64,000 nucleotides of DNA from Nitrosomonas ureae. Lineage in GTDB: Bacteria > Pseudomonadota > Gammaproteobacteria > Burkholderiales > Nitrosomonadaceae. The stretch spans positions 62,001 to 126,000 of the forward strand of contig NZ_FNUX01000004.1 of the NCBI RefSeq assembly GCF_900108305.1. Reading direction: 5' to 3'. The notes under the pieces are model-generated. The model was not told where the DNA came from. It searched no databases and saw only the letters and a program-made list of their open reading frames with translations. Numbering within the stretch: the stretch's first letter is position 1; every line of letters begins with the position of its first letter. Below are positions 44,575 to 54,229 of this stretch, in pieces. The position numbers and the translations under genes are program-made.

Positions 44575-45696
44575 ATGAATGAACTGGCTGTTTATGCCGT
44601 GTCTTCCGAAAATTCCCGAGGGCGTGAGGTACCTGAGGAATCGCCTGCCGGGCGCAGCGAATTTCAGCGCGATCGGGATCGCATCATCCATTCCGCCGCT
44701 TTCCGCCGGCTGGAATACAAAACCCAGGTATTTGTTAATCACGAAGGGGATTTGTTTCGCACGCGCCTGACGCATAGCCTGGAAGTTGCGCAGATAGGGC
44801 GTTCCATAGCTAGAAATCTGGGGCTGAACGAAGACCTGGTGGAAGCGATTACACTGGCGCACGATCTTGGACACACGCCTTTTGGTCATGCGGGCCAGGA
44901 TGCGTTGAATGATTGCATGCGCGATTATGGTGGCTTTGAACATAATCTGCAATCCTTGCGGGTTGTTGATGTGCTTGAGGAACGGTATGCAGCTTTTGAC
45001 GGGCTGAATCTTTGTTATGAAACCCGTGAAGGTATACTCAAACATGTTTCCAGGAAAAATGCACAGAAACTGGGCGCCGTTGGCGAGCGTTTTTTGCAGC
45101 GGAAAAGACCTTCATTGGAAGCGCAGCTGGCTAATTTTGCCGATGAAATTGCGTACAATAATCATGATGTGGATGATGGGCTACGTTCGGGGTTAATCAC
45201 ATTGGATCAATTGGAAGGGGTGGCAATTTTTTCGCATCATTTGAAGCAGGTTAAAGAGAAATATCCGATACTATCCGAGCGTCGCATGGTTTATGAGACT
45301 GTGCGCGGTATGATCAATACCCTGGTGACTGATCTCATCCGGCAAAGCACGCGTAATATTAAAGAAGCGAAAGTTGATAGCTTGGTTGCGGTGCATGTAG
45401 CGCCGCCACTCATTGACTTTAGTCAGCAAATAAAAAAACAGCAGCAAGAATTGAAGAAATTTTTACTCGATAATCTTTATCGGCATTTTCGCGTGGTACG
45501 CATGAGTGCCAAGGCTCACCATACAATCGAAAGGCTATTTGCAGTTTTTAGCTCGGAAATAAAATTACTGCCCACGCAATATCAGAAAAAATTTGATCGG
45601 GAGGGTCATCAGGCAATTGCTGATTATATTGCTGGTATGACTGATCGGTACGCAATCAAAGAGTATCAGCGTTTATTCGCGATTGTCGAAAATTAG
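44575..45696 (+). CDS. dgt: dGTPase-like HD-domain triphosphohydrolase
   Basis: 373 residues from the ATG at 44575, one base after the aroKB stop; an in-frame start at 44548 would overlap aroKB. It has a metal-binding HD domain: [19 protein letters not shown], then THAHDLGH-type [18 protein letters not shown], and later [15 protein letters not shown]. The family hydrolyses dGTP to deoxyguanosine and triphosphate. This type (starting near the Arg-rich [20 protein letters not shown]) is the common bacterial dGTPase-like form whose exact substrate varies. It is in an operon with aroKB. Confidence 0.9.
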   Translation: MNELAVYAVSSENSRGREVPEESPAGRSEFQRDRDRIIHSAAFRRLEYKTQVFVNHEGDLFRTRLTHSLEVAQIGRSIARNLGLNEDLVEAITLAHDLGHTPFGHAGQDALNDCMRDYGGFEHNLQSLRVVDVLEERYAAFDGLNLCYETREGILKHVSRKNAQKLGAVGERFLQRKRPSLEAQLANFADEIAYNNHDVDDGLRSGLITLDQLEGVAIFSHHLKQVKEKYPILSERRMVYETVRGMINTLVTDLIRQSTRNIKEAKVDSLVAVHVAPPLIDFSQQIKKQQQELKKFLLDNLYRHFRVVRMSAKAHHTIERLFAVFSSEIKLLPTQYQKKFDREGHQAIADYIAGMTDRYAIKEYQRLFAIVEN

Positions 45697-46005
45697 GTTT
45701 GCATCGATTGATTAACACGAAAGTCAATTTCTACGCAAATTTCCGGATTGAATAATGCCGGTTTGGCGATATATGTAAAGGCCGTTCATGGTAATATTAT
45801 TAATTGGTAAAGGTGAGTCTTTATCAGGCTGTTGAAAAACTATCTGCAAGGCTGTTACTGCCTTAATGACAGACTCGAATTGCTCATTTGTTAGGCGTTT
45901 TTTTTTGTACCCGCTGCGCTTCTTTCGACTTTCTTGGGAGCATTTTCAACAATCTGTTAATGGAAATTGCCCGTTTAGAATAACAATAAGAGTTAGGTTT
46001 ATTGA
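45697..46005. other. Intergenic stretch, 309 bases, between dgt and hemE
   Basis: No gene is visible. It contains one small inverted-repeat element (45825-45956, listed separately). The 50 bases before hemE probably hold its promoter. Confidence 0.5.
45825..45956. mobile_element. MITE-like element (about 132 bases)
   Basis: The left end CAGGCTGTTGAAAA and the right end TTTTCAACAATCTG are inverted repeats matching at 12 of 14 positions. The interior has no coding frame. Both ends abut TTA/TTAA-like bases. It may be a deletion derivative of an insertion sequence with GCTGTTGAAAA ends. Tentative. Confidence 0.4.
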
Positions 46006-47079
46006 ATGACAACGCTGAAAAATGATACGTTATTACGCGCATTGCTGAAACAACCTGTCGAGTACACTCCTGTCTGGTTAATGCGTCAGGCAGGCCGGTA
46101 TCTTGCGGAATATAATGCGACGCGCGCGCGCGCGGGGGATTTTCTCGCTTTATGTAAGAATCCTGGATTCGCTACTGAAGTGACCATGCAGCCGCTTGCG
46201 CGTTTTCCGTTGGATGCGGCCATATTATTTTCAGATATTCTGACCATACCTGATGCCATGGGGCTAGGATTGTATTTTTCCCATGGTGAAGGGCCGATGT
46301 TTGAGCGTCCGCTACGAGAGGAAAAAGAGATCCGTGCGTTAAAGATTCCCGATCCCGGCAAGGAATTGCGTTATGTGATGGATGCGGTGTCGGAAATCCG
46401 CAAGGCATTGGATAATCGAATTCCCTTGATCGGTTTTTCCGGCAGTCCGTTTACGCTGGCTTGCTACATGGTGGAGGGACGTGGCGGAACCGAGTTTCGT
46501 GAAATCAAAACGATGTTGTATCAGCGTCCGGAATTATTGCATCATATTCTGGATGTGAATGCAAAGGCCGTGACAGCTTATCTGAATGCGCAGATTGAGT
46601 CGGGTGCGCAGATAGTCATGATTTTTGATACCTGGGGTGGAGCGCTTTCGCATGGGGCCTATCAGGAATTCTCCTTGCGCTATATGCAGCAGATTATTGC
46701 CGGATTAAAACGGGATCATGAAGGCATGCGCATTCCAAAGATTGTTTTTACCAAGGGTGGCGGTTTGTGGTTGGAATTAATCGCTGATATTGGTTGTGAT
46801 GCCGTCGGTTTGGACTGGACTATCGATATCGGGGAAGCGCGCCGGCGGGTTGGGGATAAAGTTGCTTTGCAGGGAAATCTCGATCCTTCGGTGCTGTTTG
46901 CGTCACCAGAGGTGATTGCTGCGGAAGTTGAGAAGATACTGTTGAGCTATGGTGCTGGAAGTGGTCATGTCTTTAACCTGGGGCATGGAATTTCTCAGTT
47001 TACGCCACCCGAGAATGCAGCCGCTTTGGTAGAAGCGGTACATACGCTGAGTCGTAAATTTCACTTGGAGAGTGCTTAA
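46006..47079 (+). CDS. hemE: Uroporphyrinogen decarboxylase
   Basis: 357 residues, the usual length. Removes the four acetate carboxyls of uroporphyrinogen III to give coproporphyrinogen III in haem synthesis. Both family signatures are present: [15 protein letters not shown] near the N-terminus and [16 protein letters not shown] at about 144-159. The catalytic Asp is in LFSDILTIP, and FNLGHGI lies near the C-terminus. It is followed by a two-component system after 29 bases, which may be cotranscribed. Confidence 0.96.
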   Translation: MTTLKNDTLLRALLKQPVEYTPVWLMRQAGRYLAEYNATRARAGDFLALCKNPGFATEVTMQPLARFPLDAAILFSDILTIPDAMGLGLYFSHGEGPMFERPLREEKEIRALKIPDPGKELRYVMDAVSEIRKALDNRIPLIGFSGSPFTLACYMVEGRGGTEFREIKTMLYQRPELLHHILDVNAKAVTAYLNAQIESGAQIVMIFDTWGGALSHGAYQEFSLRYMQQIIAGLKRDHEGMRIPKIVFTKGGGLWLELIADIGCDAVGLDWTIDIGEARRRVGDKVALQGNLDPSVLFASPEVIAAEVEKILLSYGAGSGHVFNLGHGISQFTPPENAAALVEAVHTLSRKFHLESA

Positions 47080-47108
47080 GTTGATCTGAGCCGTTGCAGG
47101 AAGAAATT

Positions 47109-47798
47109 ATGCATATATTGATTATTGAGGATGATTTGGCGATCGCAGCCAATCTTTATGATTTTCTGGAATCCAGAGGGCATACTGCGGATGCTGCTGC
47201 AAATGGCGTCGCGGGATTGCATCTGGCGGTGACGCAGCGATTTGATGCGATTTTGCTTGATTTGGGTTTGCCGAGCATGAATGGCATGACGCTGTGCCGG
47301 AAATTGCGCCAGGAATCGCAGATTGATACACCTATTTTGATGCTGACCGCACGCGATACGCTGGAAGATAAGCTGGCAGGTTTTGAGCAGGGAGCGGATG
47401 ATTATTTGATTAAACCTTTTGCGTTAAAAGAGGTGGAAGCCCGCTTATTGGCGCTACATAAAAGGCATCTCGGCAAGGTTGCGAATCGTACACTGGAATT
47501 CGACAAGCTTACTTTTGATCCTAAGACATTGTCGATTCGCTTTGAAAACAAGAACGTGAAGCTTCCGCCCAAGTGTATACGCTTACTGGCGTTGATGATG
47601 AGTGAGCCAGGCAAGGTGTTCAGCCGCGAGGAGCTTGAATTGGAGGCTTGGGAGGATGTTCAGGAAACCAGCGATACATTGCGCAGTCACATGCATATTT
47701 TACGGCGTGCTTTAACCAAGGCGGGCGGTTACGATCCAATCGAAACGGTCCATGGTCTTGGTTATTGCTTGACATCTCGTGCTCAGATTTCCAAATGA
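47109..47798 (+). CDS. OmpR-family response regulator
   Basis: 229 residues from the ATG at 47109 (AGGAAGAA upstream). The receiver domain has acidic pocket E7-D8-D9, phospho-acceptor Asp51 (ILLDLGLPSMNG) and Lys in the LIKPFALKE switch region. The C-terminal winged helix (about 130-225) ends ETVHGLGYCL, as in OmpR/PhoB proteins. It overlaps the kinase gene by 20 bases. Promoter targets are unknown. Confidence 0.93.
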   Translation: MHILIIEDDLAIAANLYDFLESRGHTADAAANGVAGLHLAVTQRFDAILLDLGLPSMNGMTLCRKLRQESQIDTPILMLTARDTLEDKLAGFEQGADDYLIKPFALKEVEARLLALHKRHLGKVANRTLEFDKLTFDPKTLSIRFENKNVKLPPKCIRLLALMMSEPGKVFSREELELEAWEDVQETSDTLRSHMHILRRALTKAGGYDPIETVHGLGYCLTSRAQISK

Positions 47799-49053
47799 AC
47801 ATAGCCTGCGCTATCGCGTTGCAGTAGCGCTGTCAACATTTAGTATCTTTATTGTTGGAACGCTGTGCATTATTCTCTATTTTGTTTCTGATGATATTGA
47901 GGAAGCGCATATTGAGCAAGTCGTTGAGATGGAAATGGATCATCTCGTTCAGCGCTACCAGATACACTCGGATTTTATTTCCCAGGTCGGTTCAAATCTT
48001 AAAAGCTATGTGATCCACGGTATGGATGACGAATTGCAGATTCCTGCCTATTTGCGGGGGTTTAGTTCGGGCTATCATCGTGTTTATTATGGTCTTGAAA
48101 ATTACCATATTCGTGTGCGCGTGATCGATGGAGTAAAGTTTCTTGTAGCTTATCGAATTGCGTTGCATCAGCAGCGATTAAGCAAGCTTAGATTAATCAT
48201 CCTGATTTCATGGTTTATTGTTGTGGCCATTGCGTTTGTAGTGGGTTATCTGTTGGCCGGAGTGCTGGTTAAGCAGGTTACGGATTTGGCCGAGCGGGTC
48301 AGTCAGCTTGCGACAGATAATGCCCAAGCCGGGTTGCTGGCGCAACCTGATATGGATGAAGAAGTCGCTCAGCTTGCTCATGCATTGGATGATTATCAGA
48401 GCCGTATTAAACGCATGCTGCAACGTGAGCAGGAATTCACCGCTAATGTCAGTCATGAATTAAGAACGCCAATTACAACCATTCTAACCAGTTGTGAATT
48501 GTTGGTCGCAACGCCTGATTTGCCGACCAGATCGCATTATCGAATAAGAATGATCGAAGCGGCTGCCACGCGCATGGGCGAGCAATTGCAAGCTTTATTG
48601 TTTCTAGCGCGAGAGCAGGGGTCGGGGGTTACAGAGCCTGTAGCCGTGGCCGAGTGTGTTTTTGATGCAGTTGAGCCGATATGTTCCGAAATTTATCGGA
48701 AAAAACTGAAATTTGAAGTGAATATTGCACCATCGATTACAATTATAGTCAATCGTCAGGCATTGCATACTGCACTAATGAATCTGCTGCGGAATGCCGT
48801 GCAATACACTGAAAGCGGTTTTATCCGTGTTGAGTTTAATAATCGCCGCTTATCAGTTTCAGATTCCGGTATTGGAATAGAACCTGCGTATTTACCCTTA
48901 CTATATGAGCGTTTTTTTCGCGGCTCCGAGCAGGGGGAAGGACTGGGCATTGGGCTTGCGATTGTCAAACGAATCTGCAATTACTATAACTGGAGTATTG
49001 AGGTGGATAGTACGCCCGGAAAAGGTACCACGTTTCATATTATTTTTCCTTAA
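47779..49053 (+). CDS. Sensor histidine kinase
   Basis: 424 residues from a GTG at 47779, overlapping the response regulator by 20 bases, so translation is coupled. It has two membrane helices (about 14-36 and 138-163) around a roughly 100-residue periplasmic sensor. A HAMP linker follows, then a phospho-acceptor His226 in FTANVSHELRTPITTI, and an ATPase domain with N339, SDSGIGI (361-367) and GLGIGLAIVKR. The periplasmic domain is unlike any sensor I recognise, so the signal is unknown. Confidence 0.92.
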   Translation: MLRFPNEHSLRYRVAVALSTFSIFIVGTLCIILYFVSDDIEEAHIEQVVEMEMDHLVQRYQIHSDFISQVGSNLKSYVIHGMDDELQIPAYLRGFSSGYHRVYYGLENYHIRVRVIDGVKFLVAYRIALHQQRLSKLRLIILISWFIVVAIAFVVGYLLAGVLVKQVTDLAERVSQLATDNAQAGLLAQPDMDEEVAQLAHALDDYQSRIKRMLQREQEFTANVSHELRTPITTILTSCELLVATPDLPTRSHYRIRMIEAAATRMGEQLQALLFLAREQGSGVTEPVAVAECVFDAVEPICSEIYRKKLKFEVNIAPSITIIVNRQALHTALMNLLRNAVQYTESGFIRVEFNNRRLSVSDSGIGIEPAYLPLLYERFFRGSEQGEGLGIGLAIVKRICNYYNWSIEVDSTPGKGTTFHIIFP

Positions 49054-49229
49054 TAATTGAATAGATAGTCGTCTGTTGCCTTCACGAATTCTTCACATTT
49101 CTTATGTTAACGTTTCGTGTGAAGAGCAATTCAGTCACGGGTTTCAAGAATCAAGAAGAGTGTTCCTTATCGTCGCCTACACCAACTAGGTGGTTACGTT
49201 TCGTAGAATCTCGGTTAAAAATTGAATTT

Positions 49230-49259
49230 CCCAAAACCTTATGGCTTGTGGGTTTTTTT
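49230..49259 (+). terminator. Intrinsic terminator or attenuator 93 bases before sbtA
   Basis: CCCAAAACC pairs with GGCTTGTGGG (one mismatch, one bulge, TTAT loop) and is followed by seven T (49253-49259). It lies 177 bases after the kinase stop, so it may end that operon or act as an attenuator of sbtA. Confidence 0.6.
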
Positions 49260-49351
49260 ATGCCGAATTTACGTTACTTTAAAGAATGTGGTAGTAAAAA
49301 GAATTTTTATAAACAAGAATTATATCTAATCAATAAATTAGGGAGTATTGC

Positions 49352-50308
49352 ATGGCAACTATACAACCAGTAGTTTTGTTTTTTGTATTCGGGGTCTTGG
49401 CAGGTGTGATCAAGTCTGATCTGAAAATACCCGAAGCGTTATATAAAAGTTTAAGCTTGTTTCTGCTGATCGCCATTGGTTTTAAAGGCGGGGTGTCAAT
49501 GGCCAAGTACGAAATCATGGAAGTACTCCCCATTGCGGGCTCAATGGTTGTCTTGGCGGCACTGATTCCATTGACGGCTTACCCGATATTAAGGTTCATT
49601 GGCAGATTTACTCAAGCGGATGCGGGTGCGATTTCTGCGCACTACGGTTCTGTGAGCGCGGTAACGTTTGCTGTGGGCGTGGCTTTTCTGGCGGCGAAGG
49701 ATGAGTATTCCGAGGGGTATATGGTGCTGATTATGGCATTGATGGAAATACCGGCACTGGTGACCGGTACGATTCTGGCGCGTGCCGGTGCGAGTGGTGA
49801 AAAAACCCAATGGGGCAAACTGATGCACGAGATTCTAACGGGTACCAGTCTTTATCTATTGGTGGCCGGTGTGATTATTGGTTATTATGCCGGAGTCATG
49901 GATATGGTAGCCCCATTGGATAAGATGTTCATGGACTTATTCATGGGTGTGTTAGCTTTCTTCTTATTGGAAATGGGGTTGTTGGCATCATCCAGATTGA
50001 AAGCCGTTATGTCAAAGGGCGTATTTTTAATTGCATTTGGTATATTGTTTCCGCTAACAGCCGGATTATTCGGTGCTTACCTAGGTTGGATTTTTGGCTT
50101 GTCGGAAGGTGGCAGCATGTTATTGGCAGTATTGTATGCCAGTTGCTCCTATATCGCTGCGCCTGCGGCTATGCGCATCGCGGTTCCGGACGCGGATCCG
50201 GCGATTTCAATAGGCGCTTCGCTGGGAATAACTTTTCCTTTTAATATATTCATTGGTGTGCCAATATACTGGGAGATGGCGCATTGGTTTCATGGTATTG
50301 CAGTTTAG
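49352..50308 (+). CDS. sbtA: SbtA-type sodium-dependent bicarbonate transporter
   Basis: 318 residues, nearly all membrane helices (about ten) in two inverted halves. Family features are LLIAIGFKGGVSMAKYE, GSVSAVTFAVGVAFL and ASCSYIAAPAAMRIAVPDADP. It imports bicarbonate with sodium, raising cell carbon for RuBisCO. GGGAG precedes the ATG. The PII-like gene 49 bases downstream is the equivalent of SbtB, which binds and regulates SbtA. The family is known best from cyanobacteria, and its occurrence here fits an autotroph. Confidence 0.9.
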   Translation: MATIQPVVLFFVFGVLAGVIKSDLKIPEALYKSLSLFLLIAIGFKGGVSMAKYEIMEVLPIAGSMVVLAALIPLTAYPILRFIGRFTQADAGAISAHYGSVSAVTFAVGVAFLAAKDEYSEGYMVLIMALMEIPALVTGTILARAGASGEKTQWGKLMHEILTGTSLYLLVAGVIIGYYAGVMDMVAPLDKMFMDLFMGVLAFFLLEMGLLASSRLKAVMSKGVFLIAFGILFPLTAGLFGAYLGWIFGLSEGGSMLLAVLYASCSYIAAPAAMRIAVPDADPAISIGASLGITFPFNIFIGVPIYWEMAHWFHGIAV

Positions 50309-50357
50309 GGATTATTAAATTTTTGAATGATTATTGACCTTTCGGAAAAGATAAATT

Positions 50358-50675
50358 ATGAATAATACAATCGTAATGAAACGATTCGAGATTGTTATCG
50401 GAATTGAGCAGCTCGAGCAATTGATGGATCTGTTGGACGAATGCGGGGTGCGTGGTTACACTGTCATTAAGAATGTCGGCGGGCTTGGATCGCGGGGTGT
50501 GCGTGATCCCGATGATGTTCTGACGGAGGAGGAGAATGTCATGGTGGTTCTTGCCTGTAAAGAGGAACAAGCGCAAAAGGTTGTTAACGAACTGAGACCG
50601 GCGTTAAAAGGTTTTGGTGGAATGTGTCTGGTTTCGGATTGTCTCTGGCTTGAGGGACCGGCTGCTTCTTATTGA
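50358..50675 (+). CDS. PII-like protein, probable SbtB partner
   Basis: 105 residues. The PII fold is visible as KRFEIVIGIEQLEQLMDLLD, then a T-loop region (GGLGSRGVRDPDDVLTEEEN) and the strand VMVVLACKEEQAQKVV. An alternative start is the ATG at 50376. It follows sbtA, as sbtB does. SbtB-type proteins bind adenyl nucleotides and inhibit or anchor SbtA. Here a typical C-terminal redox Cys pair is not evident, so the signal may differ. Confidence 0.85.
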   Translation: MNNTIVMKRFEIVIGIEQLEQLMDLLDECGVRGYTVIKNVGGLGSRGVRDPDDVLTEEENVMVVLACKEEQAQKVVNELRPALKGFGGMCLVSDCLWLEGPAASY

Positions 50676-50842
50676 TGTCCGGTTTGTTCATAGATATCAT
50701 CGTCTGGATGCTGTAATACGCGCGTATATTGCCTTTGCGTGTATTGCAGCATCTGATTTTGCTGCAAAAGAATATTAAAAGAATATTGGTTGGCTGTGGC
50801 TGCTTCCATCATCAAAGATAGTTCTGTCGCTTATCGCTCTTC

Positions 50843-51637
50843 ATGCAAAAAAATACCCCGCTATTGTTGCGTTTTCTCCGCCTGACGCGTTTGCTGTTTC
50901 ATGTCGCCTCGGGCTTATTGCAATCGGTGGTGTATCCCTATTTTCCTCTGTCCATTCAACGCAAATTGATGCAGCGATGGGCCGGTGGATTATTGTCTGT
51001 GCTTGAAATCAGACTGCAATGTCACGGAAGATTGCCTACTGCGGAAATTCCATGTGTGTTATTGGCCGCCAATCATATATCCTGGTTGGATGTTTGTGTG
51101 TTGATGGCAGTCTGCCCTACTCGCTTTGTGGCTAAGGCAGAAATTAGCCGGTGGCCGATTTTAGGGCGATTGAGCAGAAATGTCGGTACGTTGTTTATTG
51201 AGCGTGCAAAGCGTGCTGATACCTTGCGCATCAATCAACGAATCAGTGAAGTGCTGGAAAGAGGAGAGCGGGTTACGGTATTCCCGGAGGGAACGACAAC
51301 CGATGGTACACGATTGGAACATTTTCATGCTTCGCTACTGCAATCGGCTGTAACAACCGATGCATTGCTTTATCCTGTTGCCATCAGATATCGCAATAGC
51401 GCCGGCGGAATTTGCCAAGAGGCGGTTTATGCAGAGTCGTCACTGGTTGTGTCATTGCAAAAAATACTGAGCCAAACAAGAATTGATGCAGAATTGACCT
51501 TTAACTCACCGATTTCTTGTGGCACCAAGAATCGTCGTGAATTGGCGCGATTGTCAGAACAAGCGATTGCCGATACCTTATCGTTGCCTATTGTGCACAT
51601 GAAAGTTGAAAAACTTTCTGGTCTTCCAGGCGAATAG
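50843..51637 (+). CDS. plsC: Lysophospholipid acyltransferase (PlsC family)
   Basis: 264 residues. Adds an acyl chain to a lysophospholipid such as 1-acylglycerol-3-phosphate at the inner membrane. The catalytic NHISWLD (His78 to Asp83) is present, as are the substrate motif VFPEGTTTDG (about 146-155) and the RFVAKAEI region. A hydrophobic N-terminal helix (about 10-30) anchors it. Its 3' end overlaps the convergent apaH gene by 50 bases. The precise acyl acceptor is not determinable. Confidence 0.87.
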   Translation: MQKNTPLLLRFLRLTRLLFHVASGLLQSVVYPYFPLSIQRKLMQRWAGGLLSVLEIRLQCHGRLPTAEIPCVLLAANHISWLDVCVLMAVCPTRFVAKAEISRWPILGRLSRNVGTLFIERAKRADTLRINQRISEVLERGERVTVFPEGTTTDGTRLEHFHASLLQSAVTTDALLYPVAIRYRNSAGGICQEAVYAESSLVVSLQKILSQTRIDAELTFNSPISCGTKNRRELARLSEQAIADTLSLPIVHMKVEKLSGLPGE

Positions 51638-52391
51638 CGGTTAATCGTCCGCCCCAAACGCAACCCGTATCCAATGCAATCAAATTATCCGTTATGTGTA
51701 AACCTAGTGCTGACCAGTGACCACAAATAATAGTGCTATTTTGACTGATCCGGTGGGGTACATTAAACCACGGAAAATAGCCGGAAGGGATGGAATGTAA
51801 ATTTCCTTTATAGGTGAAATTCATTTTGCCTTCTAATGTGCATACCCGCATTCTCGTCATGGCGTTAATAATAACTCGCAGGCGCATGTAATCAACCCAT
51901 TCATCTTGCCAGTAATCGGGTTCGTCGCCATATATTCGTGAGAACAGATCCAGGTAATTATCCTGTTGTAAGGCATTCTCGACTTCGCGGGCTAATTGTT
52001 TCGCTTGTGAAATTGACCAGGACGGCAACAGGCCTGCATGAACCATGGCATATGAATCTTCGGAATGAAATAATTTTTGGTGTCGCAACCAATGCAGCAA
52101 TTCTTCCCGATCAGGCGCATCAAGAATCGGTTGGAGGGTGTCATGGGAGAGGTTCTTTGCTTTTCCTGCGGCAACTGTTAACAGGTGTAAGTCATGATTT
52201 CCCAATACCATCAGTATGGCATCACCGGCTTGTTTAATATAACGCAATAGTGACAATGAATCAGGGCCGCGATTGACGATGTCTCCCACCAACCACAATC
52301 GGTCCTGTACGGGATCAAACCGGATCAAGTCGATCAGCCGCTGGAACTCGGTAAAGCAGCCTTGTAAGTCACCAATTGCATAGGTTGCCAT
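51588..52391 (-). CDS. apaH: Symmetrical bis(5'-nucleosyl)-tetraphosphatase
   Basis: 267 residues. Cleaves Ap4A into two ADP and also decaps NAD-type RNA ends in other bacteria. Metallophosphatase motifs are GDLQGC (7-12), GDIVNRGPDS (36-45) and GNHDLHLL (64-71), with His residues in VHAGLLPSW and CGHWSALG further on. It is convergent with plsC, overlapping it by 50 bases, so the two 3' ends can form antisense RNA. It lies just downstream of dapB. Confidence 0.95.
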   Translation of the reverse strand: MATYAIGDLQGCFTEFQRLIDLIRFDPVQDRLWLVGDIVNRGPDSLSLLRYIKQAGDAILMVLGNHDLHLLTVAAGKAKNLSHDTLQPILDAPDREELLHWLRHQKLFHSEDSYAMVHAGLLPSWSISQAKQLAREVENALQQDNYLDLFSRIYGDEPDYWQDEWVDYMRLRVIINAMTRMRVCTLEGKMNFTYKGNLHSIPSGYFPWFNVPHRISQNSTIICGHWSALGLHITDNLIALDTGCVWGGRLTAIRLEDQKVFQLSCAQ

Positions 52392-52397
52392 GAGATG

Positions 52398-53228
<831 letters not shown>

Positions 53229-53256
53229 TTAAGAATCAATTACCAATCTTGTTGAG

Positions 53257-53658
53257 CTATTGTTTTACCTCGTCATCTGATTGGGTTTCATTTTTATCAG
53301 AGTCACGCTCGATTGGTTTGGTTTTTGTGGCTTCTTGCGAAAATTGCATATAGTTTTCGATATTAATTAAAGTGTCATTTTCAAAAAAGAGCGTTAGCCG
53401 TTTATGCTCAGTTAGGTCTCCTTTCTCCCGCATTAAATAAACATAATCCCATCGATTTTCACGAAAGGCATCAACGATTAACGGAGAACCCATCACAAAG
53501 AGTACTTGGGATTTGGTCATGCCGAGTGTTAATTTTTCCAGCATTTCATCTGAAACAACATTGCCTTGTTGAACATCAATTCGGTATAGAATATGGGGGA
53601 GGAATGAGCATCCGGTGAATAGTAGAAAAATAAGCAGTGCGGAAAATTTTACAGCCAT
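53257..53658 (-). CDS. bamE: Outer-membrane assembly lipoprotein BamE
   Basis: 133 residues. The lipobox is LLFTGCSF (Cys17). The BamE fold is recognisable in KLTLGMTKSQVLFVMGSP followed by WDYVYLM and LFFENDTLINIE. It is a subunit of the BAM complex that inserts outer-membrane barrels. The tail after residue 108 is charged (KNETQSDDEVKQ). It is divergent from fur, as in many betaproteobacteria. Confidence 0.93.
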   Translation of the reverse strand: MAVKFSALLIFLLFTGCSFLPHILYRIDVQQGNVVSDEMLEKLTLGMTKSQVLFVMGSPLIVDAFRENRWDYVYLMREKGDLTEHKRLTLFFENDTLINIENYMQFSQEATKTKPIERDSDKNETQSDDEVKQ

Positions 53659-53733
53659 TTTATGAATAGTATGTTTTCAAAGTGAGCACAGCACTATATG
53701 ATACAGTAAATAATTTTCCGGATAGAAATAACC
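53659..53733. promoter_or_regulatory. bamE-fur divergent promoter region
   Basis: 75 AT-rich bases between the two divergent start codons. They must carry both promoters. A TATATGAT (about 53695) is a possible -10 for fur. Confidence 0.4.
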
Positions 53734-54174
53734 ATGAATAGCTCTGATGGTCTGAAAAGTATAGATCTTAAAAATATCGGTCTAAAAACTACGTTACCCA
53801 GACTCAAGATATTGAATCTTTTTGAGCAAAGTAGCATACGGCATCTGTCTGCTGAAGATGTTTATAAAGAGTTGCTCAATGAAGGTGAAGATATTGGATT
53901 GGCGACTGTATATCGTGTACTCACGCAGTTTGAACAGGCTGGCCTGCTTGAACGGCATCACTTTGAAAGTGGTAAAGCGGTATTTGAATTAAAGGGAAGC
54001 GGCCATCATGATCACTTGGTCTGCCTGCAATGTGGACGTGTAGAAGAATTTTACGACTCGGAAATAGAGAAACGCCAATTAAATATTGCAAAAGAACGTG
54101 GATTTACTCTGCAAGAACATTCACTCTCACTTTATGCCGACTGTATTAAACTCAATTGCCCACATAAGAAATAA
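53734..54174 (+). CDS. fur: Ferric uptake regulator
   Basis: 146 residues. Winged helix about 15-85 ([12 protein letters not shown], then [17 protein letters not shown]). The metal-binding dimerisation domain has [16 protein letters not shown] (Cys pair about 94-97) and a second Cys set in [13 protein letters not shown]. Represses iron uptake genes when loaded with Fe(II). It is slightly shifted at the N-terminus (SLK-rich, [16 protein letters not shown]) relative to E. coli Fur. The divergent neighbour bamE is typical. Confidence 0.95.
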   Translation: MNSSDGLKSIDLKNIGLKTTLPRLKILNLFEQSSIRHLSAEDVYKELLNEGEDIGLATVYRVLTQFEQAGLLERHHFESGKAVFELKGSGHHDHLVCLQCGRVEEFYDSEIEKRQLNIAKERGFTLQEHSLSLYADCIKLNCPHKK

Positions 54175-54229
54175 ACCATGCTTGCGATTGTCGCCCCCGC
54201 TGTCTTAATCAATTTTTTTGGCGTAAAGT

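Noticed and set aside
49104-49373. 89-codon frame upstream of sbtA
   Set aside because: It runs through the intrinsic terminator at 49230-49259 and into sbtA in another frame.
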